This document shows positions 21,023-31,693 of a DNA stretch of 64,000 bases, piece after piece. Under the pieces are notes generated by a model. That model was given only the letters and a program-made list of their open reading frames with translations, made no database searches and was not told where the DNA came from. The stretch is from positions 248,001 through 312,000 of the forward strand of contig JBLDXI010000042.1 in assembly GCA_047495785.1 (NCBI GenBank). Direction: 5' to 3'. Source of the DNA: Lepidodermella squamata (lineage: Eukaryota; Gastrotricha). A program made the translations under genes and the position numbers. Position 1 is the stretch's first letter; each line of letters begins with the position of its first letter.

Positions 21023-22099
21023 ATGACGACAGTTTTAACAAGAAATCTTGTACCGATCCAGCCAGTTTCGCAACGGGGCAAAAAGTCACCCGAAAGTTAC
21101 TTGGAGGAGGGTAGGCCAAGACATTTCTTATACTCATTTTTGCCTCACTTTATCCAATTTTAGCCCGCCAAGTTGTTGCTTTGCTGTACAGCGCTTCTCG
21201 GGGCGATGTAAATGCCCTGCGAGATCTGAAATCAAAAGGCTACAACATGGGGAAAGCTGACTATGACGGCCGGACTTCACTACACGTGAGTGCGGCGGAG
21301 GGACATATTGAGGTTGTGCGGTACCTGGTTGACGAGTGCCATTTGAATCCGTTCCCGCGGGACCGTTGGAATTTTACGCCTCTGGACGATGCAGAGAAAT
21401 TCGAACGGGCTGAGGTTGTGGAATTTTTGAAACTTCGAGCTGCTCATGGATCAGTCGAAGAAACAAACGAAGGTAACTTATATTGTGTAATCTTAACACT
21501 TAAATTATTAATTTTTTAAATAGCCGAAATAATAAAAAAATTCAAGAAATTACTTAATAGCTCAATTTTTAAACCAAATTTTAATTTCATTATTTATTCA
21601 TAAAATTTCTCACTTTAAGCAAATTATTCTAGCCTTATGATTTTTCGTTTTTTCAGATACTAAAGTAGTAGCTGTACTGTTTGCTGCCTCGAAGGGTGAC
21701 ACAACAGCTTTGAACCAATTTATTGGCAAAGGCTACGACATAACGAAAGCAGACTATGATGGGCGAACAGCTCTTCACCTGGCAGCTGCCGAGGGCCATT
21801 TGGATACCGTGAAGTTCCTAATTGAAGAGTTTCGCGTTGAAAGGACTCTAAAGGATCGATGGGGGTTCACAGCTTTGGATGATTCGGTGAAATTTGGCCG
21901 TCGTGAGGTGGCTGCTTATCTTCATGGGAAAGAGCCAATGGCTAAGCTGAGTTCGTCTCATCCACCCGAAGGCGAGATCACTATGGAAATCATCGAGAAA
22001 GTAATTCCGATTGAAGCTGAGCCGATTGAAATTGCAGCTAAGACTGAATCACCCGCAATCGCCGAGGAGCCTCAGAGCGAGAAATTAGCTGATGAATGA
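21023..22099 (+). CDS. Duplicated glutaminase-type ankyrin tail, no glutaminase domain
   Basis: Seen: exon 1 21023-21110 (29 codons of leader), exon 2 21164-21472, exon 3 21657-22099; introns 53 and 184 nt, both phase 1; 279 aa. Exons 2 and 3 each encode one unit: LYSASRGDVNALRDLKSKGY...KADYDGRTSLHVSAAEGH...NPFPRDRWNFTPLDDA, and LFAASKGDTTALNQF...KADYDGRTALHLAAAEGH...KDRWGFTALDDS. This is the signature of the ankyrin tail at the C-terminus of animal kidney-type glutaminases. No Ser-Lys glutaminase domain is found upstream. The tail after unit two is acidic and Glu/Pro/Ile-rich. Inferred: a new gene from an exon-duplicated glutaminase tail, likely a protein-binding adaptor; it could regulate the full-length enzyme. 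Confidence 0.8.
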
Positions 22100-22305
22100 G
22101 GGAGTATGTTCAACTTCATCTAGATCCTGGGACATCAAAGAATTCTAGACGCCCGAATAATCTGATTTAGTCTGACATTAGGTTAGGAAATTATGCCTTC
22201 ACTGCACTTCAGCTGTAAAACCATGAGTAAATTTGTCCTTGGAGAATTAATGTGAAATTTTGTTAAATCTAATACGGCTTCAAAATAAAGGATTCGAAGG
22301 GATGT

Positions 22306-22767
22306 CTGTACTTGCACAAACGATTTTGCACAAAAGCTTTTGCACAAATGCAGTTGCTCAAAATATTTTGCACAAACTGCATTTTTCAAGCGGAATCAAG
22401 TTTAATAAGAAAAGTGAATATACCAAATTGAAGACAAAACCCATGGGCATCAAATACTGATTTCGAGCACTGGTTTCTGAGATATTTTAATGCGTCCAAT
22501 TCGAGTTTAAATTACAAGGGGTGGCGAGTTTCACGTTCGGACGTAGGGCAATGATGAATTGAAGAAATGAAGCTGAAATCAATCAATCAACGATACCATG
22601 TCCATTTTTTCTGCTACTATCACTCAAGACTGCGCTGCCCTTGCATTAGACAGCTTTTCTAGGCATTGAATGATGAAATCCGCGATGAAAATGGAGTTTC
22701 TGCAAAATTGTTTGTGCAACTGCATTTGTGCAAATGCTTTTGTGCAAAATCGTTTGTGCAAGTACAG
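22306..22767. mobile_element. MITE with TTGCACAAA-rich terminal repeats
   Basis: Inverted ends of about 65 bp start CTGTACTTGCACAAACG. The arms are made of spaced repeats of TTGCACAAA and variants. There is no coding capacity, and I did not find a clear target duplication. It lies between the two ankyrin genes. Confidence 0.7.
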
Positions 22768-23957
22768 GTAAATCGATTCGAATTCTCTGAGGTTGAGAGA
22801 TAGAGAAAGGATCATAATTTTGTTATAGGATTCTTGCTATTGTCTTGTTACTTGTTAGTTTGCGAGAATTTTCCGCCATATTTTGAACGTCTTTGCTACG
22901 TCATCACTTTGTTGAATCAGTTGCTATCAATGCGGCAAGTTCTTCTGACGTCAGACACATACGCCCATATTATGCTTATTATTTGCTCAGCAGGCCTGTA
23001 GCAGCTCTCGAGAAGAATACGCAGGGACAGCTCATTATCTTCTTTTCAATTACTCTACAAATTTAAGGAATTTGCTCCAACTTCTCAGAACTTTAATGGC
23101 GAAACTCACCATTTTATTCGCTGCTTTATTGGTATAATACTTCATTTTCTTCAAATTATAATACTTAAGCCTAAACAAATTTCCCGACAGGTTATCGTTG
23201 CTGTGAGTGTTGTGGCGGCGTATGATTACAGCATAAGAGTTGGAGATCCATGCGAAGTTGACAATCGCAAGGGCCGTTACGAGCGACATTTCATGACTGG
23301 AAGGTGGATGTGTCTCCTTGGTTCTGGGCGAGAGCAAGCGGCGCGCGAAATCCAGCACTTCATAGCCTGAGGAGATCGGCGTTGTGACGAGAAACATCTG
23401 AAACCCGTGAATATGCATCTATCAAAAACTGTTGCGGATTGCCTAACTGATGGTTTAAGGGATATATTTTGCAATATGTGCAATATGGTGTTGGTGGCTT
23501 AAAATCAATCTTTAATTAGGAATATTTCGCTTTAACCTGTCGACTTTCTTTCCACTAAAATTGGTATATTTCACATAATTTTCCTATAATTTGAAAAAAT
23601 ACAAAATTTTGGATCCAGATCATGGATTGCTAAAATTACGTTCATACCAGACCTAAGTTCAGTCTTTCTCTTGCTGTCATAATAGCTATTGAGAAATTGA
23701 TCAATTAAATAAAATAAATACTTATTCAATTACCAAATTTGCGGTCACGATTATTTCAGGATTATTTCACCGTTATTCATGAATGCAAAACACCTATCCT
23801 ACATAGAGTGCAATGATGCATTAATATCTCGCAGCCGTCTCGCGTTCAAAAGGCTTAGAGCGTAAAAAGCCAGCTTAAAAATCACGAGCCGGCTTTTTCA
23901 TCTCGCAACAAATTACACTCAATACTACGACCATTACAAAATGCTGCCATTGAAAAT
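22768..23957. other. Intergenic stretch with a weak minus-strand frame
   Basis: A minus-strand frame of 122 codons at 23050-23418 contains one hydrophobic stretch and AATAAA signals near its end, but matches nothing I know. The rest is AT-rich. Bases before 23958 are the likely promoter of the ankyrin gene. Confidence 0.35.
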
Positions 23958-24638
23958 ATGGCTGATACAAAATTGCTCGTGACACTAGTCGTTGTAGTAT
24001 CTACAATATCGCTTATACACGGTGACGCATGGCTCGATTTCGACGTGTATTACTTTGAATATTACCAGAAAAAATTATCGAATTTCTGCGCGATTGGCAA
24101 TTCAACCGAAGTCGGACGGCTTTTGCTTGGAGAACCACAGCTTAATGTTAACTGGCGATGGCCGGCTCGATTAACGTGTTCCAACGGCTGTTTTTGCCTG
24201 CAGAATGCTACACCCCTACTTCGAGTTTCGGCCTGTAGGAACAACGCGAAATTTCGATATGCTACAGCCTATCTTTTGATAAATCACGGCGCAGATCCTA
24301 ATCTCAGCGAAACGTCAAGTGGTTTTACTCCGCTTTTCCTCGCCTGTTCGAACGGCCTGGTTTCTATTGTCCGGCTTCTTCTGAACAACAACGCCGCAAT
24401 TGAGGAGCGAAATATCTATGGAGAAACGGCGCTGATGGCCGCGGCGGGTGATGGTAGTTTGGAAATTGTGAAATTGCTGCTAGATCGAGGGGCTGAAATC
24501 GATGCGGTGGATGATAGTGGGAATTCGGCCCTAATTCATGCTGCCTTCCACGAAAATACTGTTGTTGTTAGGGAACTTCTTAGTCGAAATGCTTCATTTG
24601 ACAACTGCCTTTTCCCTGCTTGCTACGGCATCGCCTAA
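23958..24638 (+). CDS. Secreted ankyrin-repeat protein
   Basis: Seen: 226 aa, single exon. Residues 1-23 form a signal peptide (KLLVTLVVVVSTISLIHG). A Cys-containing region (about 40-100, with CSNGCFCLQ) is followed by ankyrin repeats: NHGADPNLSETSSGFTPLFLA, NNNAAIEERNIYGETALMAAA, DRGAEIDAVDDSGNSALIHAA and a last partial repeat ending in CYGIA. An AATAAA lies right after the stop. Ankyrin repeats are usually intracellular; here a signal peptide directs them to the secretory pathway, and the extra Cys fits disulphide bonds. Its target is unknown. A copy of its last 20 codons and 3' flank lies at 30816-30930. Confidence 0.8.
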   Translation: MADTKLLVTLVVVVSTISLIHGDAWLDFDVYYFEYYQKKLSNFCAIGNSTEVGRLLLGEPQLNVNWRWPARLTCSNGCFCLQNATPLLRVSACRNNAKFRYATAYLLINHGADPNLSETSSGFTPLFLACSNGLVSIVRLLLNNNAAIEERNIYGETALMAAAGDGSLEIVKLLLDRGAEIDAVDDSGNSALIHAAFHENTVVVRELLSRNASFDNCLFPACYGIA

Positions 24639-25246
24639 TTTTATGAAAATAAAAAAAAGTAGACAGATTATGCAATATTTTTTGTTTTATTCAGCACTTC
24701 TTCTTCACTTTTTATCTCCGGACAATATTTGACAGCAAAAATTTTTGGCGATTTGTAGCGGCTGCGCAAAACGCGGTCGAATTCGTGTAATATTGGCGAT
24801 TTCCACTAGCCTTATGTCCGATTACTAAATCGTACCCTTTCAACATAGGATTTCCGGGTTCTTATTTACTCCCATGAAGGTTCCTAAAGTTTTCCCCTTC
24901 ACTCATAACACCTGACCAGAGTAGGTGTAAAAATATTCAGAAGTCGGTATTCAGATTCAGCTTTTCCGCGAAATAGTTTTGGAGCTCAAAAATAATCACT
25001 TCTATATCTAAAAAATGTCCGCGATTGTTCAGAAAAAAGCACAAAAAACCCCACTTGACAGAGAACAACCCACAAATTTCAAGATTTTATTAAAAATCAC
25101 AAAAATCAAAATTGGGCGAAATTCCGGAAGAAGAAGAAGCGCACGACTCAGGCCGAAATGTCATCCTTCAGGCTAATATAAAGCCATTTATCCTTCCTGT
25201 CTTCCATATATTATATAGAATTTCCCCTCGCGATATGAAAACGCAT
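24639..25246. other. Intergenic stretch, no gene seen
   Basis: AT-rich sequence with a GAAGAAGAAG run near 25130. No conserved frame or clear repeat. Confidence 0.4.
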
Positions 25247-25392
25247 AGTACGTGATGTTATACAATTTCTTTGCAAAAATTCTTCGCCCACGGCTCAATT
25301 ATCTACCGCCTCGCACGCAGAAAAATGAAATAAGACAAGATTATTTGGTTCTGATACCCTGGCAGACCCTACCTACAGGCTATGTAATTAGG
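25247..25392 (+). promoter_or_regulatory. Shared receptor promoter elements, copy 1
   Basis: AGTACGTGA at 25247-25255 lies 253 bp before the receptor ATG, and TGTAATTAGGATTC is near 25383-25396. The same two blocks stand at similar distances before other receptors of the cluster. A TGCGTCTGCA lies closer to the ATG, at about 25432. Confidence 0.55.
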
Positions 25393-25499
25393 ATTCAAGA
25401 TATAAGGTATAAAGTTACACGCAAACCTCTTGCGTCTGCACTTCAGGATCCATAGGGTCCTCAATAAAATTTTCTGACACGCAGCATATTCTACTAATA

Positions 25500-27765
25500 A
25501 TGAAACCAACGATTTCTCAATTCGCGACATTGCTTGCTATTTTCATCGCGAATTCAGTTATTGGAGAAAATACCAAGTTCGAAATATTCTTTGGAACCTC
25601 TCCAATTCAAGCTGCCGATGGTGCCGGTGATATTTGCCCGCATGTTCAAAAGCTGATGTTCGACGTTGTCAACAAACGGAACGACATCTTGCCCGGCTAT
25701 GATTTGGTCGCCTACAACCAGGACGAAGGACCAGGAAGTGTTCTGCTAACCAGGCGCGTCATAGAATTCTATAGGAAACCGTCAGCTAATAATTCAGTAA
25801 AATCGCCCGTTGTTATCGCAGGAGGCTACACTGCTGGATGCAGAACTCTGGCTCAAATTGCCCACCATTCGAATTTGGTTGCTATTGCCCCTATTTGCCT
25901 CTCTCCTTCGTTCACTGCCAATCGGGCATTGTTTCCGAATTTATATCGCATCCGTCCTTCCGGGGAGGCACTAGCCCTGCCGAGACTGAATTTTATCAAA
26001 AGAATCGGTGGTTGGCGAAAAATAGCGATACTAGCGAATGCCGGCACAACGATTCTGAATTATCAAGTTGCTACGTACTTCTACAATTTGGCCGTCAAAA
26101 ATGGCTTGGAAGTTGTTCGCTACGACGCTGCTTTCGATGTGAACGCCGACATGTTATCTGGATTGAAAATTTCAGGTGCTAGAGTGATAGTTTATGAAAT
26201 TTCTGATTTTCCAAACGCCATGCTGTTTCTTTGCAAATGCTTCAGTATCGGCTTGACAGGACCTCGGTACGTTTTCATTATGGCTGGGCTCGCCTATGAC
26301 GATCCGAATACAAGACCCGAATCTATACCTCCGGGGTGTACCAAGGCCACGGTCTCACAACAGTATAGATCTACAGTTTTTATCGGATCTATAATGACAA
26401 GTTTTGGCGTTGAAAACACGGGCAAAACCAGTCTCGGGTATGACGCGAAGCAGTTTGATGAAATGCTTGATAAAGCGGTTCCCGATGCAAGGAACCTTTC
26501 CGGCTACGGAAGGCGATACCTCTGCCATGATCAGTATCTTCAGACCATTCTAACGCTAGACGGCGCTGAGAATATTCTTAACATGAAGAATCTAACACTC
26601 AGAGATTACGACAATTATCCGAGAATGGTCATGGACGCCGCGAATAAAAGTGCTGCATCTATCAGAGTTGTAGGCTTCAGGCAGGGCGTCATCAAATATT
26701 CTTCTAGGCTTGAACAGGACTCGGAACCACAGTACGTCTATCAGTGGATACCAGAGGAAAATAGGGCCCGGATCAACTACGGAATGACTCCACTGCCGAA
26801 CATAACAAACGGGAGTGATGTCTCGAGCTACGGTTTTCGTAGTTTCGAACCTTATATCTGGTACACGGAGACTAAGCAACCCCCTGCTGATTGGCCAAGA
26901 GAGGAAATCGAGGTAATCCACGTCCCAGATGCTTTTCTCATATTTGCTTGCGTCTTCAGCGGGGTAACAACCCTCGCCCAAGTGCTGGCTTTAATCTCGA
27001 AGTTGGAAATTGATTATATTCACCCTGGCTTGCATCCTACTCAACGCAACTTCAATCCTATTCGCCCTGAATGTTCATTCTGCAGCCATTTGTAGTGCAA
27101 AATATATTTTTCTTGTTATTGGAGCAACCGTCATTCATTTGATTCTTTATCGAAAGTTGGCTTCCTATGTCTTTTCGAACCATCGCACCACTACTTTGCC
27201 TCATAATAACACGAGCTTCTCAGTATTTCCAAGGTTCAAAGTTGAAAAAGTGGTGAAGAAGAAAGGCTCCAGGCGGTTGCAATTATTGTTCGCTTATTTT
27301 GCCCCCATCCTCCTCCTAATTATCAGCATATCAGTATTAGCAGCGTGGCTAATCGAAAATCCCATGGAGTCACGTCTTACCGACGTCCGTAGCAATTACG
27401 ATGCAGATCGTGACATTTTACGCCATTTTTATGTTGAATTATGCGAAGCTAGCGAAATTGAGGGCATGAAATACAAGACAACACTAGCTGCTATGGATCT
27501 GATTCCTGCAGGCGCAGCTGTTCTCTTATCCATATCCATCGCCAAAGCCCGAGAGCCGGAAATCAAACGTTATCGTATGGCCTCCCTCAGCAACCTGCCC
27601 TTAGTCATCGGGGCGGTTTTCATGGTTGTAGCGTCGACCGGTTCTCATGTAACCCAGCAAATTGTCGCATCAATCGCATGTTTGAGTATTTCAGGTCTGA
27701 CCAGTGTTTTCGTACTGTTCTCAGATAGATCTGTTGTGACTGTTCGTCGATTGATTGCATTTTAA
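25500..27765 (+). pseudogene. GABA-B-like class C receptor, frameshifted
   Basis: Seen: signal peptide, complete Venus-flytrap domain and 7TM region like its neighbours, in one exon, but two frames. Bases 25500-27095 read through TM1, then near 27012 five bases are missing relative to 28421-30709 (GAT-TATATTC against GATAGGATTATC), and the rest continues from 27010 to the stop at 27765 in another frame. Everything else is open, so the loss is recent or a sequencing error. The closest relatives are 28421-30709 downstream and 32832-35105. Family role: ligand-gated G-protein-coupled membrane receptor. Confidence 0.85.
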
Positions 27766-28155
27766 AGCAAAATGAAAGTGAACGCCGAGGATGTATGAAT
27801 GAAAATAAAATTACTTTTTCAATATTATGGTCTTTTACAATGTACTAAGGAAGAATATGGTTGCGAGGTTAGGAAAATTAGGAATGACGTGATGCGGCAA
27901 CCCCTCGATCTTGCTTCTCCATGTTATTCTCTAATAGGGGACCGAGCAGCGAGTCTCTGAGCCAAATCTATTACAGCGTGTCACATCTATAACATCTTCT
28001 AACCGCCGTCTGCGGATCGCGCGTTTCCGCGGGCGTGAATTTGCGCCTCTAGGTCTTACTTGCGGCTGCGTAAACTGAGAATGCGTTTTTCGTATCAATT
28101 AAATTGGATTTTCACGCTTTATCACCTGCTCCATAATATTATTCCTCACATTGGT
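27766..28155. other. Spacer between receptors 1 and 2
   Basis: 3' flank with AATAAAATTAC near 27802, then unremarkable sequence. Nothing else recognised. Confidence 0.4.
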
Positions 28156-28320
28156 AGTACGTGATGGATGATAGCGTAAACTCCTTCTTTGAAATTCTCC
28201 GCCCACCGCTCAATCAACCACCGCCTAATCAGGAAAATGTGAAGACACAGTTTGGGTGAATTCTGATACCCCGCTAGACGCTGAATAACAACGTACAGGC
28301 TATGTAATTAGGCTTCACGG
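28156..28320 (+). promoter_or_regulatory. Shared receptor promoter elements, copy 2
   Basis: AGTACGTGA at 28156-28164 is 265 bp before the ATG. TGTAATTAGGCTTCACGG ends at 28320, about 100 bp before it. GTGCGTCTGCA lies between that and the gene. Confidence 0.6.
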
Positions 28321-28420
28321 TGTACAGCTACGCGTCAACAACGTGCGTCTGCATTACTGGGTCTAGAGTGCTTGATAAAATCGAAGGAAATTCGCTGACT
28401 CTCAGCATTTCCTACTAATA

Positions 28421-30709
28421 ATGAAACTTACGTGTCCTCAATTCGCGGCAATTCTCGTCGTCTTCGTTGCACACTCAGTTCATGGGCAAAATACCAAGTT
28501 GGAGATATTTTTCGGCACAACTCCAATTCAAATTGCGGATGGTGCAGGTGACATTTGCCCGCATGTTCAAAAACTGCTGATCGATATGGTCAACAAACGG
28601 AACGACATATTGCCCGGCTATGATTTGGTCGCCTACAACCAGGACGAAGGGCCAGGGGGTGCTCTGCTAACCCGGCGGGTGATAGAATTCTACAGGAAAC
28701 CCCTAGCTAATAATTCAGCAAAATCGCCCCTTGTTTTCGCTGGTGGCTACACTACAGGATGCAAATCTCTAGCCCAAATTGCTCACCATTCAAATTTGGT
28801 CGCTGTTTCCGCCGTTTGTTTATCACCCATTTTCACGGCAAATCGGGCAATTTATCCGAATTTCTATCGATCTCGCTTATCGGGAGAGGCTGTAGCCCTG
28901 CCAAGGCTCTACTTCATCAAAACGCTCGGTGGCTGGCGGAAGATAGCAATACTAGCGAACGCCGGCACTTCGATTTTCAATTTTCACGTTGCATCCTACT
29001 TTTACGATTTGGCTGTCAAAAATGACTTGGAAGTTGTTCGTTACGACGCAGCTTTCGACTTGAATGACGAATTGATTTGGGGCTTGAAGCATTCGGGGGC
29101 AAGGGTGATAGTATTTGAAATTTCCGATTTCCCAAATGCCATGCTTTTTCTATGCAAATGCTTCAGTATCGGCTTGACTGGACCTCGCTACGTTTTCATT
29201 ATGGCAGCTAACACTTTTTGGGATCTAAGTACAAGACCCGACTCTATCGCCCCGAGTTGTACCAAGGCCATTATCATTCAGCAGTATAAATCTACAGTTT
29301 TCATCGGATCTATATGGACGAGCTTTGGCGTTGAAAACACGGGTGAAACCAGTCTAGGCTATAACAGTAAGCAGTTTGATGAAATGCTGGACAGAGCTGT
29401 TCCATACGCGAGAAACTTGTCCGCCTACGGAAAGCGTTACATTTGCCACGATCAGTACCTTCAAGCCATTCTAACGCTAGACGGCGCTGAGAAGATCCTT
29501 AACATGAAAAATATGTCTCTAAAAGATTACGGCAACAATCCGAAGGTAGTAATGGAAGCCGCGAATAAGAGTGCTGCCACTATCAGATTCGTCGGCTTTA
29601 GGCAAGGCGTTATCGAGTATTCGAGAAGGCTGGAACAGGACTCGGAACCACAGTACGTCTATCAGTGGATACCAGAGGAAAATAGGGCACGGATTAGCTA
29701 CGAAATCACTCTGCCACAGAACAAAACAAACGTGAGTGATGTCTCAAGCTATGTTGTTCGCAGTTTCGAACCTTTCGTCTGGGCCACGGATAATGAACAG
29801 CCACCAGCTGATTGGCCTGGCGAGGAAGTTGAGATAATCCACGTCCCAGAGGCTTTTCTCATATTTGCTTGCGTCTTCAGCGGGGTAACAACCCTCGCCC
29901 AAGTGTTGGCTTCAATCTCAAAGTTGGAAATTGATAGGATTATCTTCACCCTGGCTTGCTTGCTACTCAACGCAGCTTCCATCCTCTTCGCTCTTAATGT
30001 ACATTCTGCAGCGGTTTGTAATATGAAGTATATTTCTCTTGTTATTGGAGCAACCGTCATTCATTTGGTTCTTTATCGCAAGCTCGCATTTTACGTGACC
30101 TTTAAGCGCCGTGTCACTATTTTGTCCTATAATAATTCGAGCAACTCAGCATATCCTAGGTTACAAGCTGAAACTGTGATGACGAAGAGGGGTTCTAATC
30201 GGTTGCAATTACTATTCGCTAATGTTGCACCCATCGTTGTCCTTATCATTAGCGTGTCTTCATTAGCTGCGTGGCTCTTCACTAATTCCATGCAATCACG
30301 TATGAAGAACGTCCACAGTGAGTACGTTGCAGAACGTGACATCTTTCGCTACGTCTACATGGAAATTTGCGGGGCAAGTGGAGCTGATGACCTGAAATTC
30401 TTGATGACGCTAGTCGTGGTCGACTTAATTCCTGCGGGCGCCGCAGTTCTCTTGTCTATAGCCATAGCAAAGATCGAAGTGCCGGAAATAAAGCGTTATC
30501 GCATGGCCTCTCTTATCAACCTGCCCTTAGTCATCGCAGCGATTTTCATCATTATAGTGTCTACAAATTCACACGTAAATCAGCAAATCGTCGCATCAAT
30601 CGCATGTTTGAGTATATCGGGTCTGACCAGTGTTTTTGTACTGTTCTCAGAAAGATCTGTTGCGATTGTTCGTCAATTAATTTCATTTATAAAGGTGACT
30701 TGTAATTGA
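28421..30709 (+). CDS. GABA-B-like class C receptor (intact)
   Basis: Seen: 762 aa, one exon. Residues 1-22 are a signal peptide (LVVFVAHSVHG). Residues 24-430 form a Venus-flytrap domain whose blocks follow GABA-B receptors: VNKRNDILPGYDL (VNSRRDILPDYEL in GABA-B1), ANRAIYPNFYRSR, LGGWRKIAIL and CHDQYLQAILTLDGAEKIL. Residues 473-750 hold seven TM segments with the conserved loop Cys (CNMKYI and MEICGAS), a PEIKRYRMASLINLP block before TM6, and a very short tail without the coiled coil of GABA-B receptors. The His that contacts GABA in GABA-B1 (RTHPS) is replaced (RSRLS). TATA-like and upstream elements precede it. Inferred: plasma-membrane receptor of a lineage-specific expansion; ligand probably not GABA. 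Confidence 0.9.
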   Translation: MKLTCPQFAAILVVFVAHSVHGQNTKLEIFFGTTPIQIADGAGDICPHVQKLLIDMVNKRNDILPGYDLVAYNQDEGPGGALLTRRVIEFYRKPLANNSAKSPLVFAGGYTTGCKSLAQIAHHSNLVAVSAVCLSPIFTANRAIYPNFYRSRLSGEAVALPRLYFIKTLGGWRKIAILANAGTSIFNFHVASYFYDLAVKNDLEVVRYDAAFDLNDELIWGLKHSGARVIVFEISDFPNAMLFLCKCFSIGLTGPRYVFIMAANTFWDLSTRPDSIAPSCTKAIIIQQYKSTVFIGSIWTSFGVENTGETSLGYNSKQFDEMLDRAVPYARNLSAYGKRYICHDQYLQAILTLDGAEKILNMKNMSLKDYGNNPKVVMEAANKSAATIRFVGFRQGVIEYSRRLEQDSEPQYVYQWIPEENRARISYEITLPQNKTNVSDVSSYVVRSFEPFVWATDNEQPPADWPGEEVEIIHVPEAFLIFACVFSGVTTLAQVLASISKLEIDRIIFTLACLLLNAASILFALNVHSAAVCNMKYISLVIGATVIHLVLYRKLAFYVTFKRRVTILSYNNSSNSAYPRLQAETVMTKRGSNRLQLLFANVAPIVVLIISVSSLAAWLFTNSMQSRMKNVHSEYVAERDIFRYVYMEICGASGADDLKFLMTLVVVDLIPAGAAVLLSIAIAKIEVPEIKRYRMASLINLPLVIAAIFIIIVSTNSHVNQQIVASIACLSISGLTSVFVLFSERSVAIVRQLISFIKVTCN

Positions 30710-30815
30710 ACACCAAAAATTGAATTATTTGAATAAAATGAACACTTTCATCAGAAAAACTGGTTCGTCAGCTGGGACCCCCTAACACCTCATAAATTAA
30801 GGCATAAACTAAGCT

Positions 30816-30930
30816 CGAAATGCTTTGTTTGACAACTCTGCCTTTTTCCAGCTAGCCAGAATCGCCTAATTTTCAAAAATAAAAAACTGTAAAAAATTAT
30901 ACAAAACTTGTGTTTTTATTCAGCATTTCA
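30816..30930 (+). pseudogene. Duplicated 3' end of the secreted ankyrin gene
   Basis: This stretch repeats 24588-24700: the last codons of the ankyrin protein (the GAAATGCTT...GACAACT...CTGCC region, with the CGCCTAATTTT stop area), the polyadenylation region AAAATAAAAAA, and TTTTATTCAGCA. No upstream ankyrin coding remains. Confidence 0.65.
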
Positions 30931-30946
30931 ATAGGGTTTCAAGTTT

Positions 30947-31693
30947 TTAATCCCAATCATCATTTGGGTTATCATCAGCCGCACTTGGGCTTTCAACGTA
31001 AACGATTTTATAATTGCTTCTAAATAGGCGAATCGCATGTTCAATATTTGAAGGTTGCTGGTACAAGTTAGCCGAAGCTCCCAAATGCCAATTTCGCTGG
31101 TTTGGGTTGTTCGCGATGTCGATGCGGTCCTCGCGTATAGTGATGACCTTGTTAAAGTTAGGATCGCCCGGTTGTACGTAGACAAATTCGCATTTTTCAA
31201 CCTTTGGATCGTTGAGTTCACCGCCTTTTGATATAGCTACAAAATGGCGCGTTGTTCTCAGAGACCTAGACCATGGGAAAAATAAGGATAAAATGAAAGT
31301 CCGAATCCATGAGGCGGGAAAAATCAGTCTCGAATTTTCTCAATTTTTCTCGAATTTTTTGGATTTGTTCCTAATTTGATATTTAATGTTGGACCTGAAT
31401 TTTGTTTGAAGTCGTCTAGCGATAGCTTCACGGGGTGCGAGAATAACCGGTCTATCGGCGTTGTAAAATTCAAGACTTTTATCGCCCTTCAAATCGCCGA
31501 ATTGTAGCTGAATCGGGGAGGCTGTTAGATTTTCGAAAACAACGTGATACACGTCGTTGAATTGTTTAACAGCCCGAGTTATCGGATCTTGGTTGACCAT
31601 AGCTAGGGTTGTTGAGCCAACGTAACCCGCCGCTGAGAAAACTAGGGCACTCAAAAATTTGGAGTGGCTTTTTATATACTCGAATATCGTCAT
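30947..31693 (-). CDS. Two-exon gene of unknown function with one TM segment
   Basis: Seen: exon 1 31693-31395, intron 129 nt (GTCCAA..GTCTAG, 31394-31266), exon 2 31265-30947, joined in phase to 205 aa. Residues 10-30 are hydrophobic (FLSALVFSAAGYVGSTTLAM), followed by DPITRAVKQFNDVYHVV. The second exon encodes an ordered alpha/beta-like stretch (EKCEFVYVQPGDPNF, KVITIREDRID) and an acidic C-terminus ending DDNPNDDWD. The layout (N-terminal TM then a small globular domain with YVQP-like and ITIRED strands) weakly recalls TIM21 or COA1 type mitochondrial inner-membrane proteins, but I cannot confirm that. The only non-receptor gene in this part of the cluster besides 46687-48637. Confidence 0.7.

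Noticed and set aside
23050-23418. Minus-strand frame of 122 codons with one hydrophobic stretch
   Set aside because: No family resemblance, no clear signal peptide, and the C-terminal part is Lys/Asn-rich as expected of AT-rich non-coding DNA.
27010-27765. Separate 7TM gene starting at 27010
   Set aside because: It is the frameshifted C-terminal half of the receptor starting at 25500; alignment with the intact neighbour shows a 5-base deletion rather than a new start.
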